Shown here one piece after another: positions 5,870 through 14,318 of a stretch of DNA of 26,473 nucleotides. The stretch lies in the NCBI GenBank assembly GCA_018816815.1, contig JAHIVD010000016.1:1-26473 (forward strand). The letters are read 5' to 3'. Positions within the stretch are counted from its first letter, which is position 1. Each line of letters opens with the position of its first letter. The stretch comes from Patescibacteria group bacterium. GTDB taxonomy: Bacteria; Patescibacteriota; Microgenomatia; Daviesbacterales; UBA10151. The notes below the pieces were generated by a model that saw nothing but the letters and a program-made list of their open reading frames with translations, was not told the origin of the DNA and did no database searches. The translations under genes and the position numbers were made by a program.

Positions 5870-7642
5870 TTAATCCTTTGTTCCTACAAGATATACAGCT
5901 TGCCAAGGTTTAAAGAAAGATTTCCAGGTTTCATTGATGATAGTTTCCCCGTTTCTCACAACAGTTCTTTTAAAAGATACATTGGCTCCCCAAGCTGACC
6001 AATCAACTTGTTTAACTGTGCCTTTTGGTAAGGTTGGATCGTCCTGGCGCAGGTCAGGAGGCGGAGGGGTCTGATTAGTAATTACAGGTTCGGTGATATT
6101 TACTATTCTGTTGTCTCCGGTGCCGTACAAATCAACGTATAAAGTGTTACCAACAGTATATGCCTGGATTAAAATATGGGCAGGGGTATCATTATTAAAC
6201 TGAAAATCAACGCTTGGGTAAAAAACAGTAGCATCCAGTCCAGGAGGAAAACCCTGTTCGTAATATCCGACTCTGTATGCGTGAGCGGTCCGTTTAACTA
6301 CTGGCAGTCCGGCATTTAAGACAGCCCGGAAAAGAGTGGTGGAATCCTGACAAACACCGCCACCGTCATCTAAGACAGTTCTTCCCCCTTTGATTACATA
6401 GGCTTGTTTAAAACCTGTTGCAGCTGTAATATCGCCGATTGTTTGGTTGAAAGAAAAAGTCTGTCCTGGAGGTATCAATACGCCGCTAATTTTAGAGGCA
6501 GTTAAGCCGATATTATAAATTCTGTTTGTAATTGATCCAGCGAAATTAGAAATCCCCCGGCCCAGTAGTTTTTTTATACCTAAACTGTTTATATCAGCAG
6601 TTTCTATTTTAGGTTTGGTGATGCTGACTGGTAAAGCAACAAGCTTTTGATTGTTTGATAGTGCTTCGTTGATCAATTGAAAAGCTTTATCTTGGTTAAG
6701 TTTTCTTCCTTCGCTTGAAGGTTGAAAAGCATTTACCCGTTGAGTTGTTGGATTAAATTCAAACAAACCTTCCTTGACTGGTTGATCTATTTCAGAAGCA
6801 ATTTTTTCTAAATATAGATAAGTTTTTTCTTTATCCAAAAGCAAATCTTGTCCGGTTTGAAGATCCAATAATGTTAAAAGTTGTTTTGTATCAATTATCC
6901 AGCTGCGGGCCTGGAAGGTTAATTTTAACGGTTTATCTTCTAACTTTTCCAATGCTTTTTTAGCTTTTAGAACATGTTCGGTGGTGATTTTTGGATGAGT
7001 TGTTTTTAAAGGCAGCAAGGATTGGTACTGCTCAAACAGTAGATAATCTTTTACTTCATATAAGATTTTATCTTTATCCAAAACAAAACCGTTAGTACTA
7101 TTTTTGATTTGAATACGAGCAGACGGGGTACCTTCTTCGTTGGGTGTTTCATCAAAAAATAACTTAGCATCTTGAGGTTGTTTATTTACAGCAAGAGCAA
7201 TAGTTTCCAATTGTTTATCTAAATTTAGAGTAATCTTGGGAGTAATTTTTACTGGAAAAAAAAGGCTTTGTATTTCAAGTTTGATATGATTCTGCAGTGG
7301 TCGGTCATGACTATTGCTGAAAGTCTCGCTGAGTTTAGTATAATCTAAATTGGCAGAAGATGTAGCAAGATCAATAATATAGGTGCCTTGAGGCGAATTA
7401 AATGTTAGTTTTGTTTGGGTTCTTTGTTGGAAATTTGCCTGTACTATTCTTGCAGCTTCACCCTGAGTAAAAAAAGATATATTTATATTGCCTATAAAAG
7501 TTAAGGGGTAATATTTATCAGCCATAATTACCTGATAAGTAATAGCTATTAAGAAAAAAAGCACCGCAGATAAAATAATTGATAAGAGATTTTTCTTTAA
7601 AAAATACGCAATAGCAGATGAAGTCTTTTTCGATTTAGCCAT
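5870..7642 (-). CDS. VanW family protein with YoaR-like N-terminal domains
   Basis: This 590-residue protein begins with a short basic tail and one membrane anchor (about residues 18-38), so most of it lies outside the membrane. Residues about 45-360 hold repeated alpha/beta modules like the YoaR putative peptidoglycan-binding domain. The VanW domain follows (about 362-500): LIPPGQTFSFNQTIG, YVIKGGRTVLDDGGGVCQDS with the conserved Cys near residue 430, LFRAVLNAG, and GLDATVFYPSVDFQF. The C-terminal part is a G5-like strand region. Function in the family is unproven; cell-wall association is likely. The start is ATG 7642 (MAKSKKTSS), because the frame upstream of it overlaps the divergent gene at 7725. 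Confidence 0.85.
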   Translation of the reverse strand: MAKSKKTSSAIAYFLKKNLLSIILSAVLFFLIAITYQVIMADKYYPLTFIGNINISFFTQGEAARIVQANFQQRTQTKLTFNSPQGTYIIDLATSSANLDYTKLSETFSNSHDRPLQNHIKLEIQSLFFPVKITPKITLNLDKQLETIALAVNKQPQDAKLFFDETPNEEGTPSARIQIKNSTNGFVLDKDKILYEVKDYLLFEQYQSLLPLKTTHPKITTEHVLKAKKALEKLEDKPLKLTFQARSWIIDTKQLLTLLDLQTGQDLLLDKEKTYLYLEKIASEIDQPVKEGLFEFNPTTQRVNAFQPSSEGRKLNQDKAFQLINEALSNNQKLVALPVSITKPKIETADINSLGIKKLLGRGISNFAGSITNRIYNIGLTASKISGVLIPPGQTFSFNQTIGDITAATGFKQAYVIKGGRTVLDDGGGVCQDSTTLFRAVLNAGLPVVKRTAHAYRVGYYEQGFPPGLDATVFYPSVDFQFNNDTPAHILIQAYTVGNTLYVDLYGTGDNRIVNITEPVITNQTPPPPDLRQDDPTLPKGTVKQVDWSAWGANVSFKRTVVRNGETIINETWKSFFKPWQAVYLVGTKD

Positions 7643-7724
7643 GCGGGTATTGTAGCGTTTTAGAGTATAATTTAAAAGATATGCGGTGAACCCTTTGATA
7701 AAGTTAGGGTAAACTTCGCTGACT

Positions 7725-9035
7725 ATGAAAAAAATCATAATTATCGTTCTTTCTTTGAGTATAGTTTTTGGATTTTTATTTTGGAAATTTGGACCAAATA
7801 TTGAACTTTTTAACAAATCTAAAACCCAGGGTCCAATTGCACTGACTTTTTGGGGGCTTTGGGAGGACGAAAGCTTGATTAAGCCGCTGATTGAAGAATA
7901 TCAAAAACAACACCCGAATATTTCTATTAAACATGAACGGGAGTCGTCAATAAATTACAGAACCCGGGTTCAAACACAAATCAGGGAAGGCGTTGGGCCG
8001 GATGTTTTTATGATCCACAATTCCTGGTTACCAATGTTCCAACCGGATTTAGCTGTTGCTCCGTCAGATGTATTTAACCTGGCTGATTATAGAAATATGT
8101 TTTATCCGGTGGCCAGTGATAGTTTTGTCAGCGGCAATCAGATTTATGGCGCACCTGGTGGAATAGACGGTTTAGCTCTTTTTTATAATGAAGAGATGTT
8201 AAATGCAGTAGGAGGAGAGCCTCCAAAAAACTGGCAGGAATTCATAGATTCTGCAACAAAAATGACAGTAAGGGATGCAAGTGGTGTGCAGGCGGCTGGT
8301 GCGGCACTGGGAACAGCCGGCAATGTAGACCACTGGTCTGATATTTTAGGGCTTTTGCTTATGCAGCAGCCAACTGTTGATTTAAACAATCTAGCCACAC
8401 CGCAAGTTGCAGAAGTACTGCGGTTTTACACTGGTTTTGTGATTAATCCTAGAAGTAAAACATGGGATGCAAATTTACCTAAATCTACTGATATGTTTGC
8501 TCAAGGTAGGTTAGGTTTTTACTTTGCGCCTTCTTGGAGAGCGCATGAATTAAGAGTGATGAATCCAAATTTAAAATTTAAAGTTATTCCGGTACCGCAA
8601 CTATCTGGGAGAAATGTGTCTTGGGCTACATTTTGGGGTATTGTTGTATCTGCTAAATCACAAAACACATCTGAAGCTTGGAAGTTTGTTAAGTATTTGA
8701 CTTCTGTGGAAGCTGAGAGGTTGGCTTATCAGGAAGCTGCAAAGGTAAGATTATTTGGTGAGCCGTACTCGCAGATGAGCCTGTCAGCAGAGTTGTTTCC
8801 AGATCCGATAGTTGGAGCTTTTGTTTCTCAAGGCCCAAGTTATAAATTTTGGTATCTTGCTTCAAAAACTTTTGATAATGGGATTAATGATGAGATGATT
8901 AAATATTTTGAAGATGGGATTAACGCTGTTCTGGTAGGAACTAACCCGCAAACAGCTTTGCAAACAGTGGATCAAGGAGTAAAGCAAGTGATTGGTAAAT
9001 ACATCAGACCTGTATCCGCTCCGGATGGAAAATAA
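7725..9035 (+). CDS. ABC-type sugar solute-binding protein (family 1)
   Basis: The 436-residue protein has an N-terminal hydrophobic segment (about residues 3-22) with no lipobox Cys, so it is probably membrane-anchored or secreted by a signal peptide. The mature part reads ITFWGLWED-like (ALTFWGLWEDESL), EEYQKQHPNISI, GPDVFMIHNSWLP, GAPGGIDGLALFYNEEML, PPKNWQEF and SWRAHEL. These are hallmarks of family 1 extracellular solute-binding proteins that bring oligosaccharides to ABC importers. No permease or ATPase gene is next to it; only the RpiB-like gene follows, after 2 bp. A TATAAT at 7666-7671 may be part of its promoter. Confidence 0.9.
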   Translation: MKKIIIIVLSLSIVFGFLFWKFGPNIELFNKSKTQGPIALTFWGLWEDESLIKPLIEEYQKQHPNISIKHERESSINYRTRVQTQIREGVGPDVFMIHNSWLPMFQPDLAVAPSDVFNLADYRNMFYPVASDSFVSGNQIYGAPGGIDGLALFYNEEMLNAVGGEPPKNWQEFIDSATKMTVRDASGVQAAGAALGTAGNVDHWSDILGLLLMQQPTVDLNNLATPQVAEVLRFYTGFVINPRSKTWDANLPKSTDMFAQGRLGFYFAPSWRAHELRVMNPNLKFKVIPVPQLSGRNVSWATFWGIVVSAKSQNTSEAWKFVKYLTSVEAERLAYQEAAKVRLFGEPYSQMSLSAELFPDPIVGAFVSQGPSYKFWYLASKTFDNGINDEMIKYFEDGINAVLVGTNPQTALQTVDQGVKQVIGKYIRPVSAPDGK

Positions 9036-9037
9036 CT

Positions 9038-9463
9038 ATGAAGCTTGTAGTTGCCTCTGACGAAAGGACCAAACTAACTGATTTTGTTGTAAATTATTTA
9101 AAATCCCAAGGACATCAATTAATACTGCTGGGTGCTTTAGGTGATTCATCTTTTGATAAATGGGTAGAAATAGGCAAGGAATCTGCTTTTATGGTGGTAG
9201 AAGGAAAAGTGGAAAAAGGGATACTGTTTTGCTGGAGCGGAACAGGGGTTTGCATGGCAGCCAATAGAATCAAAAAAGCAAGAGCTGTTCTGTGTTGGAG
9301 CAGTGAAATAGTCAGGTTAGCCAGAAAATGGGATAATGCCAATATTTTGTGTATGGCTTTGGTTAATACTAAAGAAGAAATAGCTAAAGAAATGATTGAT
9401 ACTTTCTTTTCAACGCAGTTCAATGAGGAGGGTCTAAACGAAGCACATAAATTGGATGAATAG
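9038..9463 (+). CDS. RpiB/LacA/LacB-family sugar-phosphate isomerase, divergent
   Basis: The 141-residue protein has the RpiB fold: MKLVVASDERTKLTDFVV at the N-terminus, GILFCWSGTGVCMAANRI with the catalytic-type Cys and Gly-rich anion loop, and ARKWDNANILCMALV. RpiB isomerises ribose 5-phosphate and ribulose 5-phosphate, while LacA/LacB act on galactose 6-phosphate. Two departures stand out: the usual Asp-His near the start is Asp-Glu (SDERT), and the conserved H-N-(D/N)-A-N motif is W-D-N-A-N. The substrate is therefore uncertain. It is in an operon with the solute-binding protein (2-bp gap). Confidence 0.8.
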   Translation: MKLVVASDERTKLTDFVVNYLKSQGHQLILLGALGDSSFDKWVEIGKESAFMVVEGKVEKGILFCWSGTGVCMAANRIKKARAVLCWSSEIVRLARKWDNANILCMALVNTKEEIAKEMIDTFFSTQFNEEGLNEAHKLDE

Positions 9464-9475
9464 AATAAACTATTA

Positions 9476-9983
9476 ATGAAAGAGCAAGGATCTGTAGGCT
9501 TGTCCTATCTTGTTGTCCATCCTGAGATTTGTCACCACCCACAAGCAAGAGTGCTTCAGCGATCTATAGCATGGGAAACTACGAGGACTAGAGGTGTAAG
9601 AGGTTTTACTCAGTATGGATTATATTTGCGGGTATGTGGGTATATGGTTTGATAGAGCCGGCCAGGGCGAGGCTAATTAAATCCGCCTACTTTTGGTTGA
9701 GGCATATCGATGATATAGCTGATGGAGATAAGTTTTTGCCGCAAGGATATAAAAGCAAACAAGTATTCTTGCAAAGCAAAAGAGAGCTTGCAAAGCGGTT
9801 ACTTTCTGGAGAAGATGGTATGAAGATCAAACAGCCAGAGGGTTAGAATTTTTAGAAACTGGCAAAGATGAGATTAGAGAACACCATTTAGAATGGGTAA
9901 CAAAGCTGGCGCTGACAGTGAATTTTGTAAGACCTACAGAGAGAGTATTAAGAAGATATGCAAGAATGCTTCTCAAAAAGTAG
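9476..9983 (+). pseudogene. Broken squalene/phytoene synthase-like gene
   Basis: Pieces in two reading frames together resemble a trans-isoprenyl head-to-head synthase. The frame from 9601 gives RFYSVWIIFAGMWVYG and then SAYFWLRHIDDIADGD, the first Asp-rich motif of squalene/phytoene synthases. It ends at 9846 after a shift near 9810. Another frame then reads WRRWYEDQTARGLEFLETG and runs to a TAG at 9981. Upstream, a third piece (SIAWETTRTRG, about 9566-9598) may be the N-terminus. The second Asp-rich motif and the central region are missing, so the gene is inactivated by deletion and frameshifts. It leads directly into the HicBA promoter. Confidence 0.55.
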
Positions 9984-9988
9984 TTTTG

Positions 9989-9997
9989 TGTTAAAAT
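9989..9997 (+). promoter_or_regulatory. Extended -10 promoter of hicBA
   Basis: TG-T-TAAAAT (TG at 9989-9990, -10 at 9992-9997) lies 6 nt before the hicB ATG. No clear -35 box is seen. The spacing predicts a leaderless transcript. Confidence 0.4.
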
Positions 9998-10003
9998 AAG
10001 CTC

Positions 10004-10276
10004 ATGCAAAAACAAGTCTTAAATTATCGAATCATTATTGAACCAGAGAAGATGGATAAAAAAACTGTCTACAATGCTTATTGTCCAACCTTGGATGTGG
10101 CTGATTACGGGAATTCAATTGATGAGGTTTTAAAAAGCATTAAGGATGGTATAGCACTTGCCATAGAATGCTTAAAAGATAAAGGACAAGAAATTCCCGT
10201 GGATAATATCGAAAAACAGGTTGTGACTACTGCACAAGTTGAGGTTCTTGCTAATGTAAGAATTGTTGCTGCATGA
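10004..10276 (+). CDS. hicB: HicB-family antitoxin
   Basis: The 90-residue protein has the HicB partial RNase-H-like fold: YRIIIEPEK, YNAYCPTLDVADYGNSIDE and VLKSIKDGIALAIECLKDKGQEIP. These follow the E-x-E-x-x-G-(Y/F)-x-A-x-(C/V)-P-x-L pattern seen in the family. It neutralises HicA and often represses its own operon. It has no obvious C-terminal DNA-binding domain. Its stop overlaps the hicA start (ATGA at 10273-10276). Confidence 0.85.
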   Translation: MQKQVLNYRIIIEPEKMDKKTVYNAYCPTLDVADYGNSIDEVLKSIKDGIALAIECLKDKGQEIPVDNIEKQVVTTAQVEVLANVRIVAA

Positions 10277-10497
10277 GTAAATTACCACGCAATGTAAAAC
10301 CGCTCAGGCTTATTAAGTTTTTAGAAAATCTTGGATTCAAACAGGGGAAAGGTAAGGGAAGTCACGTAAGGTTGACTCGCCCTGATGGCAGATGGACCCA
10401 AGTAGCAGTTCACCCCAAACCAATTCCAGAGGGAACTTTAAGAAAAATTATTAGACAGGCAGAAATTGTAGAAGAAAATCTAAAAGATTTAAAGTAA
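10273..10497 (+). CDS. hicA: HicA-family mRNA interferase toxin
   Basis: The 74-residue protein shows the HicA dsRBD-like fold: KFLENLGFKQGKGKGSHVRL with the catalytic His31 after G-S, then VAVHPKPIPEGTLRKIIRQA. HicA toxins cut mRNA independently of translation. The key His and flanking basic residues are present, so it looks functional. It is translationally coupled to hicB. Confidence 0.9.
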   Translation: MSKLPRNVKPLRLIKFLENLGFKQGKGKGSHVRLTRPDGRWTQVAVHPKPIPEGTLRKIIRQAEIVEENLKDLK

Positions 10498-10512
10498 TGG
10501 CTAATAAATTAA

Positions 10513-11067
10513 ATGAATAAAAGAGTTATTATTATTCATGGTTGGGGAGGTAGTCCACAGAATGGTTGGATGCCATGGGCAAAATTAGAATTTGAAAACA
10601 GAGGGTATGAAGTAATAGTTCCAGCTATGCCTTTATCTGATTATCCAAAAATAGAAAACTGGATTCCTTGCCTTGGTGACGTTATTGGCAAGCTGCAACC
10701 AACAGACATATTAATTGGGCATAGTATGGGATGTCAGGCAATTCTGCGTTTTCTGGAGAGAAAACCAAAAGATCAAAAAGTCGGGAAGGTGATATTAGTA
10801 GCAGGATTTGGTCGGTATCTTACAGGCTTAACAGAAGAGGAACAACGTATTGCTCAACCATGGCTTGATGTCCCTCTTGATTTAGATAAAGTAAAAACTA
10901 AAGCTGATTCTTTTATAGCGATATTTTCCGACAATGATCCTTTTGTGCCGCTTGAAAAAAATAAAAAACTTTTTGAAGAAAAATTAGGGGCTCAAATTTT
11001 AATAGAACACAGTAAAAGACATTTTAATGAAGATAGTTTACCAGTTCTATTAGACTATTTATTCTAG
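10513..11067 (+). CDS. RBBP9/YdeN-type alpha/beta hydrolase
   Basis: The 184-residue protein is a minimal serine hydrolase. HGWGGSPQNGWMPW gives the oxyanion loop, GHSMGCQAIL holds the nucleophile Ser, and SDNDPFVP supplies the acid. The base is His in the HSKRHFNED segment near the C-terminus. This is the RBBP9/YdeN subfamily, whose natural substrates are mostly unknown. It starts 15 bp after hicA, and its 3' end overlaps murB by 9 bp on the other strand. Confidence 0.85.
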   Translation: MNKRVIIIHGWGGSPQNGWMPWAKLEFENRGYEVIVPAMPLSDYPKIENWIPCLGDVIGKLQPTDILIGHSMGCQAILRFLERKPKDQKVGKVILVAGFGRYLTGLTEEEQRIAQPWLDVPLDLDKVKTKADSFIAIFSDNDPFVPLEKNKKLFEEKLGAQILIEHSKRHFNEDSLPVLLDYLF

Positions 11068-12033
11068 AATTTTCGGTAAATTTATTAGTTGGACTTCAGG
11101 TTCCAGTTTAATTCCGAATTTATTTTTTACTTTAATTGCGTAAGTTTTGGCTAAATTATAAAAAGCTTTGGCTGTTCCGTTGTTTTTATTTATAAACAAA
11201 TTTGCATGGTAAGGGGCAATTTCGATTCCATCCAATTTTTGTCCTTTGGCTCCGACTTCTTCCAGCAAACTGCCGGCAGGAATCTTGCCGTAAACTATTT
11301 TTTCCGGCGGGATATTTTTTAAAATCCCCCGGGGAATTTCAGAAACAATTAAGTTTTTGAAAAAACTGCCTGAACATTTAATATCAGGTGGATATCTCAC
11401 CAGTCTTTTTGCTAAAATCTCTTTAGCTTCCTGTTGCAAGGCTTTTGGATCACCTTTTTTCAGCTGAAAAATAACTTCCAAAATGGCGTATTTGTTTTGC
11501 TTGAAAATGCTATCCCTATAATTAAACCAGCATTGCGGGTTGTTGAATTGTTCGATTGTTAGTTTGTCAGGGTTTAGAGTAGCAATCTTAATTATATGAT
11601 CGGAGATTGATTGGCCATAAGCCCCTGCATTGCCATAAACAGCCCCGCCAACAGTTCCCGGGATGCCGGTGAGTTTCTGTAAGCCGGAGAGTCCATGCTG
11701 GATGGTGTAATTGACAAGTTTCTGCAAAGGAGTACCGCTTTTAGTACTTACCATTATACCCCTGAGATGTAATCGCATTTTTTCACCTCGAGGGTGAGTT
11801 GCCGATATTCCATTTATTTCATTTTTAATTACTAAACAATCTATTGCTTCATCTGATACCAGTAAATTACTGCCGCCGCCAATTATCAGGTAAGGCATTA
11901 ATTGGTCTTTGGCATATTTTATGGCTTTAATTAATTCTTCCTCTGTTTTAACTTTGACAAATTTTTTGGTAGGACCACCGATGGATAATGTAGTCATATA
12001 TTCTAATGGATAGTTGTCTAAAAAATGGAGCAT
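11059..12033 (-). CDS. murB: UDP-N-acetylenolpyruvoylglucosamine reductase
   Basis: This FAD enzyme reduces UDP-GlcNAc-enolpyruvate with NADPH to UDP-MurNAc in peptidoglycan synthesis. The FAD-binding loop IGGGSNLLV, GIPGTVGGAVYGNAGAYG, the YRDSIF motif, CSGSFFKN with the proton-donor Ser, PAGSLLEEVGAKG and the C-terminal LEPEV with the catalytic Glu are all visible. At 324 residues it is of usual size; the YR-x-S motif points to the type I/II pattern. A reverse-strand TATAAT at 12041-12046 lies 7 nt before the ATG, suggesting leaderless transcription. Confidence 0.95.
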   Translation of the reverse strand: MLHFLDNYPLEYMTTLSIGGPTKKFVKVKTEEELIKAIKYAKDQLMPYLIIGGGSNLLVSDEAIDCLVIKNEINGISATHPRGEKMRLHLRGIMVSTKSGTPLQKLVNYTIQHGLSGLQKLTGIPGTVGGAVYGNAGAYGQSISDHIIKIATLNPDKLTIEQFNNPQCWFNYRDSIFKQNKYAILEVIFQLKKGDPKALQQEAKEILAKRLVRYPPDIKCSGSFFKNLIVSEIPRGILKNIPPEKIVYGKIPAGSLLEEVGAKGQKLDGIEIAPYHANLFINKNNGTAKAFYNLAKTYAIKVKNKFGIKLEPEVQLINLPKILE

Positions 12034-12108
12034 GTCTGATATTATACTCTGAAAATTTCTAATTTCTAATTCAATGCAGAATAAAAATTAATATGCTAAA
12101 TTACAAAC

Positions 12109-13068
12109 ATGGATAAAGCTATTCTAAAAACCCTAATTTATGCCGATATTTTTGATTATCCGCTAAACACTTACGAGCTTCATAAATGGTTAATTGGCCC
12201 ACTTTCGCTAAAGCTACGGCAGGTAAACAGCAAAGTCACATTGCGACAGATAGAGAAAGCATTGAGGAAATTGAATCAGGAATCAAGAATTATGAATCAA
12301 GGGAATTTTTATTTTTTGCGAAGAAAAAATGACTTAGTCGTTAAAAGAATTCGTAGAGAAAAACAGTCAAAAAACTATTTCCGGAAAGCGAAAATTCTTT
12401 GCCAAACTTTAAAGTTAATTCCCTGGATTAAGATGGTCGGGGTGTCCGGCGCTTTGGCCATGGAAAATGCCGGAAAAAGGGATGATATAGATTTATTGAT
12501 TGTCACAAGCAAAAACCGTTTATGGATCAGCAGATTGTTGGCATTAGGACTACTGTCTCTTGCCGGACAAAGAAGAAAAAGAGGAGAGACGGGTCGGAAA
12601 ATTGCCGGAAAACTCTGTATTAATATCTTGCTTGAAGAAGATAAATTAGAGCAGAAGAACAAAGATATTTTTGTTGCGCATGAAGTATTACAGATGCGGC
12701 CCTTGTGGCGCAGAGACGGAGTTTATTCAAAATATTTAGCAGATAATGAATGGGCTTTTAAATTTTTGCCAAACTGGATTGATAATTCTTCTGATTTGTC
12801 ATTGCGAGGTCGCCGTGGCGACCGTGGCAATCTTGATTTAATCGGGATTGTTTCGTCGTTTTCGCTCCTCGTAATGACAAGAATAGAGAATTTGGCTAAA
12901 TGGTTACAGCTAAAAATAATGAGGGAACCTCAGGGTATGGAACGGATAGAAGACGGGGCGCTCTATTTTCTCCCTGAAGATTGCAGGTTGGAAGTTTTAT
13001 CCAAATACAAATCTAAGATTTTTAGCACCCTTTTACTTAACAATTCACACAATCACAACAACGTTTGA
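12109..13068 (+). CDS. Nucleotidyltransferase-domain protein with an embedded palindromic repeat
   Basis: The 319-residue protein has a winged-helix-like N-terminal part (about 1-90: LKTLIYADIFDYPLNTYELH) and then a minimal nucleotidyltransferase motif, GVSGALAMENAGKRDDIDLL, in which D-D-I-D would bind metal. Similar proteins are common in CPR genomes but have no proven role. Residues about 230-258 (SLRGRRGDRGNLDLIG and after) are translated from an inserted palindromic repeat at 12796-12880. After it the sequence returns to the family pattern (NLAKWLQLKIMREPQGMER, then ALYFLPEDCRLEVL), so the frame survived. Its TGA stop overlaps the -35 box of the folE2 promoter. Confidence 0.65.
   Translation: MDKAILKTLIYADIFDYPLNTYELHKWLIGPLSLKLRQVNSKVTLRQIEKALRKLNQESRIMNQGNFYFLRRKNDLVVKRIRREKQSKNYFRKAKILCQTLKLIPWIKMVGVSGALAMENAGKRDDIDLLIVTSKNRLWISRLLALGLLSLAGQRRKRGETGRKIAGKLCINILLEEDKLEQKNKDIFVAHEVLQMRPLWRRDGVYSKYLADNEWAFKFLPNWIDNSSDLSLRGRRGDRGNLDLIGIVSSFSLLVMTRIENLAKWLQLKIMREPQGMERIEDGALYFLPEDCRLEVLSKYKSKIFSTLLLNNSHNHNNV
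12796..12880. repeat. Palindromic dispersed repeat inside a coding region
   Basis: The 13-nt arms TTGTCATTGCGAG (12796-12808) and CTCGTAATGACAA (12868-12880) are inverted with one mismatch. CAATC and GATTG form inner arms. The sequence strongly resembles the GTCATTGCGAGGAGCGA-type repeat that recurs in many bacterial genomes. It is 85 bp long and is read through by the nucleotidyltransferase-like gene. Confidence 0.75.
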
Positions 13069-13093
13069 CAAAAGTCTTGCTTTGTAATAAAAT
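13065..13093 (+). promoter_or_regulatory. Promoter of the folE2-queD-queE operon
   Basis: TTGACA (13065-13070) and TAAAAT (13088-13093) are separated by 17 bp, which is near consensus. The start would fall near 13100, leaving a leader of about 39 nt. I saw no preQ1-type riboswitch fold in the leader and no clear ribosome-binding site. Confidence 0.75.
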
Positions 13094-13138
13094 CCAAGTC
13101 TGCTTGCAAACATATAAGAAATACCCTACTTTAATAAC

Positions 13139-13942
13139 ATGATTGATATACAAAATCAGAAGGATACTAGACGTGTATCATTAAAGATGGTAGGAATCAA
13201 AAATATTGCTTTACCTCTATTAATCCCTACAAAATCCGGTAAATCACAAAATACAACAGGGTTTATTAGTTTTTTTACCGATTTATCTCATCATAGTAGA
13301 GGTACTCACATGAGCCGTTTTGTCGAAATATTATATAGAAATTGTCATAATTATTTAACTTTCCAACAACTAAAACATATTGCGAGCGAAGCTAAAAAGG
13401 AACTTAAAGCTGAAAATGTCTATTTGGAAATATCTTTTATTTACCTATTAAAGAAGCGGTCTCCTGTGTCGAAAAAATATAGTTTTGTCGATTATCAGTG
13501 TAATCTACTCTCTAAAGTTAATTCTCTAGACTATGAACAGAGATTGATGATAAAGATTCCTGTATCATTACTTTGTCCTTGCAGTAAAGCAATTAGCAAA
13601 TTTAACGCACATAATCAAAGAGCGATTGTCACTGTCAATGTAGATTTTCTAAGGGAATTTTGGATAGAAGACTTAATTAAATTAGTTGAGAAAGAAGGAA
13701 GTTGTGAAATTTATTCTTTATTAAAAAGAGCAGATGAAAAATACGTAACCGAAAAATTATACGAGAATCCAAAATTTGTGGAGGACATTGTACGTGATGT
13801 TGCATTAAAACTAAAAAAAATTGACGGGATTAAATCCTTTACTGTGGAGTGTGAAAGTTATGAATCAATACACAATCATAATGCATACGCTAAGTTGATA
13901 AGCAACAGTACTACGAAGGAATCTGAAAATGTTGATAGCTAA
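13139..13942 (+). CDS. folE2: GTP cyclohydrolase IB (FolE2/MptA family)
   Basis: FolE2 converts GTP to 7,8-dihydroneopterin triphosphate, the entry step to folate and to 7-deazaguanines. The 267-residue protein shows SHHSRGTHMSRFVEIL (about 50-65), the metal-site block LLCPCSKAISKFNAHNQR with Cys146 and Cys148, and a C-terminal VECESYESIHNHNAYA. These match FolE2, which is unrelated in sequence to FolE1 and can use metals other than zinc. The queD gene overlaps its end by 14 bp, and queE follows, so its product feeds QueD. It is the first gene of the cluster and has a near-consensus promoter. Confidence 0.93.
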   Translation: MIDIQNQKDTRRVSLKMVGIKNIALPLLIPTKSGKSQNTTGFISFFTDLSHHSRGTHMSRFVEILYRNCHNYLTFQQLKHIASEAKKELKAENVYLEISFIYLLKKRSPVSKKYSFVDYQCNLLSKVNSLDYEQRLMIKIPVSLLCPCSKAISKFNAHNQRAIVTVNVDFLREFWIEDLIKLVEKEGSCEIYSLLKRADEKYVTEKLYENPKFVEDIVRDVALKLKKIDGIKSFTVECESYESIHNHNAYAKLISNSTTKESENVDS

Positions 13943-14318
13943 AGAGTTTACTTTTGATGCTGCCCACAAATTACTAAATTATAAAGGTCTTTGCGCCAAT
14001 CTGCATGGCCATACTTATAAACTTCAGGTTATACTTTCTGGTCCTGTTGGCAATAATGGAATGGTATTTGATTTTGTAGATTTGAAAAAGATTGTTACGG
14101 AAAAAATTATATCTAAACTTGATCATACTTTCATCAATAAGATTATTAAACAATCTACCGCTGAAAATATAGTTACTTGGATCTGGAAACAACTGGAGAA
14201 AGACTTGCCTCTTTATGAAATTAAATTATGGGAGACTCCTGCCAGTTTTGTTATCTGTAGAGGGACAAAAGGAGAAAATGGTGGAAGAAATGATAGAGAT
14301 TTATCAACCTACCATTGA
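13929..14318 (+). CDS. queD: 6-carboxy-5,6,7,8-tetrahydropterin synthase
   Basis: QueD turns dihydroneopterin triphosphate into 6-carboxytetrahydropterin, the second step to preQ0. The PTPS-fold markers are complete: FTFDAAHKL with zinc ligand His13, CANLHGHTY with catalytic Cys22 and ligands His26 and His28, LDHTFIN (Asp65-His66), the STAEN block near residue 76, and Glu102 in WETP, which anchors the pterin. The length of 129 residues includes about 20 extra C-terminal residues that overlap the queE start in another frame. It overlaps folE2 by 14 bp and queE by 41 bp. Confidence 0.93.
   Translation: MLIAKEFTFDAAHKLLNYKGLCANLHGHTYKLQVILSGPVGNNGMVFDFVDLKKIVTEKIISKLDHTFINKIIKQSTAENIVTWIWKQLEKDLPLYEIKLWETPASFVICRGTKGENGGRNDRDLSTYH

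Noticed and set aside
7643..7724. SAM or other riboswitch between the VanW and solute-binding genes
   Set aside because: Small inverted repeats exist (ACCCT/AGGGT) but no known aptamer pattern is visible.
13094..13138. preQ1 riboswitch before folE2
   Set aside because: The leader is only about 39 nt and lacks the stem and A-rich pseudoknot tail of preQ1 aptamers.
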